Shown here in pieces: positions 13,423 through 13,922 of a stretch of 13,922 nt of DNA (its first letter is position 1; every line of letters starts with the position of its first letter). The DNA is from an uncultured Lachnospiraceae bacterium (GTDB taxonomy: Bacteria; Bacillota; Clostridia; Lachnospirales; Lachnospiraceae). The translations under genes and the position numbers were made by a program. The stretch spans positions 1-13,922 of the forward strand of contig CAJOQS010000001.1 in assembly GCA_905236925.1 (NCBI GenBank). Direction: 5' to 3'. Below the pieces are notes generated by a model. It was not told the DNA's origin. It ran no database searches and saw nothing but the letters and a program-made list of their open reading frames with translations.

Positions 13423-13922
13423 ATGTCCGTTTTATTAAAAAGCGATTTTAACTATTATCTTCCGGAAGAGCTTATAGCTCAGGACCCTCTTGAAAGCCGT
13501 TCATCTTCAAGACTGCTTATCCTTGACAGAAAAACCGGAGCAATGAGGCATTCGGTATTCTCCGAGATAATCGACTATCTGAACGAAGGAGACTGCCTTG
13601 TACTGAATAATACCAGGGTCATTCCCGCCAGGCTCATTGGTGTTCGTGATGTTGAGGATTTTGTACCCAGACCCGGCTTTGAAAAGCCGCAGGAGGGCGC
13701 GGCTGTTGAAGTTCTTCTGCTTAAGCGTATTACTGCCGATGACTGGGAAGCCATCGTTAAGCCCGGTAAGAAGTTAAAAACCGGTTCCCGTGTTGTTTTC
13801 GGAACCGGTGAGCTTTCTGGCCGTATTATCGATGTTAAGGAAGACGGCAACAGAATAATCAGATTTGAGTACACCGGGATATTTGAAGAGATACTCGACA
13901 GACTCGGACAGATGCCGCTCCC
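13423..13922 (+). CDS. queA: S-adenosylmethionine:tRNA ribosyltransferase-isomerase QueA, N-terminal part (3' end outside window)
   Basis: Transfers and rearranges the ribose of S-adenosylmethionine onto preQ1 at position 34 of tRNA to make epoxyqueuosine. The first 166 residues are visible, about half of the usual 340. Family blocks are LKSDFNYYLPEELIAQDPLESR (5-26), SRLLILDRKTG, GDCLVLNNTRVIPARL (56-71), EVLLLKR (96-102), WEAIVKPGKK and the final LGQMPL. ATG 13423 follows GAGG (13413-13416). Between ARL and EVLLL there are 24 residues, roughly a dozen more than in the Bacillus-type protein as I recall it, with the added part around DFVPRPGFEKPQ (79-90). It lies 12 bp after hisF and probably shares its transcript. 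The frame is open to the window edge. Confidence 0.96.
   Translation, partial: MSVLLKSDFNYYLPEELIAQDPLESRSSSRLLILDRKTGAMRHSVFSEIIDYLNEGDCLVLNNTRVIPARLIGVRDVEDFVPRPGFEKPQEGAAVEVLLLKRITADDWEAIVKPGKKLKTGSRVVFGTGELSGRIIDVKEDGNRIIRFEYTGIFEEILDRLGQMPL

Overview
The window looks like chromosomal DNA of a Gram-positive, low-to-moderate GC member of the Clostridia, most likely a Lachnospiraceae relative (inference). The reasons are the Firmicutes-type gene order secG-rnr-smpB-ssrA, strong GGAGG-type ribosome binding sites, GTG and TTG starts, lipoproteins with short signal peptides, and a CheV protein. Every gene that I can support lies on the + strand. There is no IS element, CRISPR array, prophage gene or tRNA gene.

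Region 1 (1-4380) is a housekeeping and ribosome-rescue block. It holds the 3' end of gpmI (glycolysis), secG (Sec translocon), rnr (RNase R), smpB and the tmRNA gene ssrA. RNase R, SmpB and tmRNA act together: SmpB-tmRNA releases stalled ribosomes and tags the peptide, here with a predicted ANESLAIAA tag, and RNase R can degrade the faulty mRNA. A strong terminator follows secG. Two further hairpins sit between it and rnr. Downstream of ssrA there is a degenerate second copy of the tmRNA T-arm/acceptor end plus an inverted copy of the T-arm, and then a strong terminator.

Region 2 (4381-8216) starts at a good promoter overlapping the tail of that terminator. It encodes a lipoprotein with a degenerate cyclophilin-like domain, a single-pass membrane protein with a C-terminal helical segment, an OmpR-family response regulator and its histidine kinase. 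The last two are almost contiguous and form a two-component system of unknown signal.

Region 3 (8217-13922) starts at a second good promoter. It encodes a lipoprotein with a Pro/Thr-rich linker, a CheV (CheW-receiver) protein that overlaps it by 11 bp, a 655-residue protein with a zinc ribbon, a very acidic region, a basic coiled coil and one membrane segment, then hisH and hisF (imidazole glycerol phosphate synthase), and the 5' part of queA (queuosine synthesis). I see no intrinsic terminator between 4380 and the end of the window, so regions 2 and 3 could each be one long transcription unit, possibly joined.

The parts most worth a second look are the structured repeat after ssrA, the acidic zinc-ribbon membrane protein, the cyclophilin-like lipoprotein that lacks the catalytic arginine, and the hairpin cluster before rnr. 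I do not see a clear-cut undescribed defence or mobile system.
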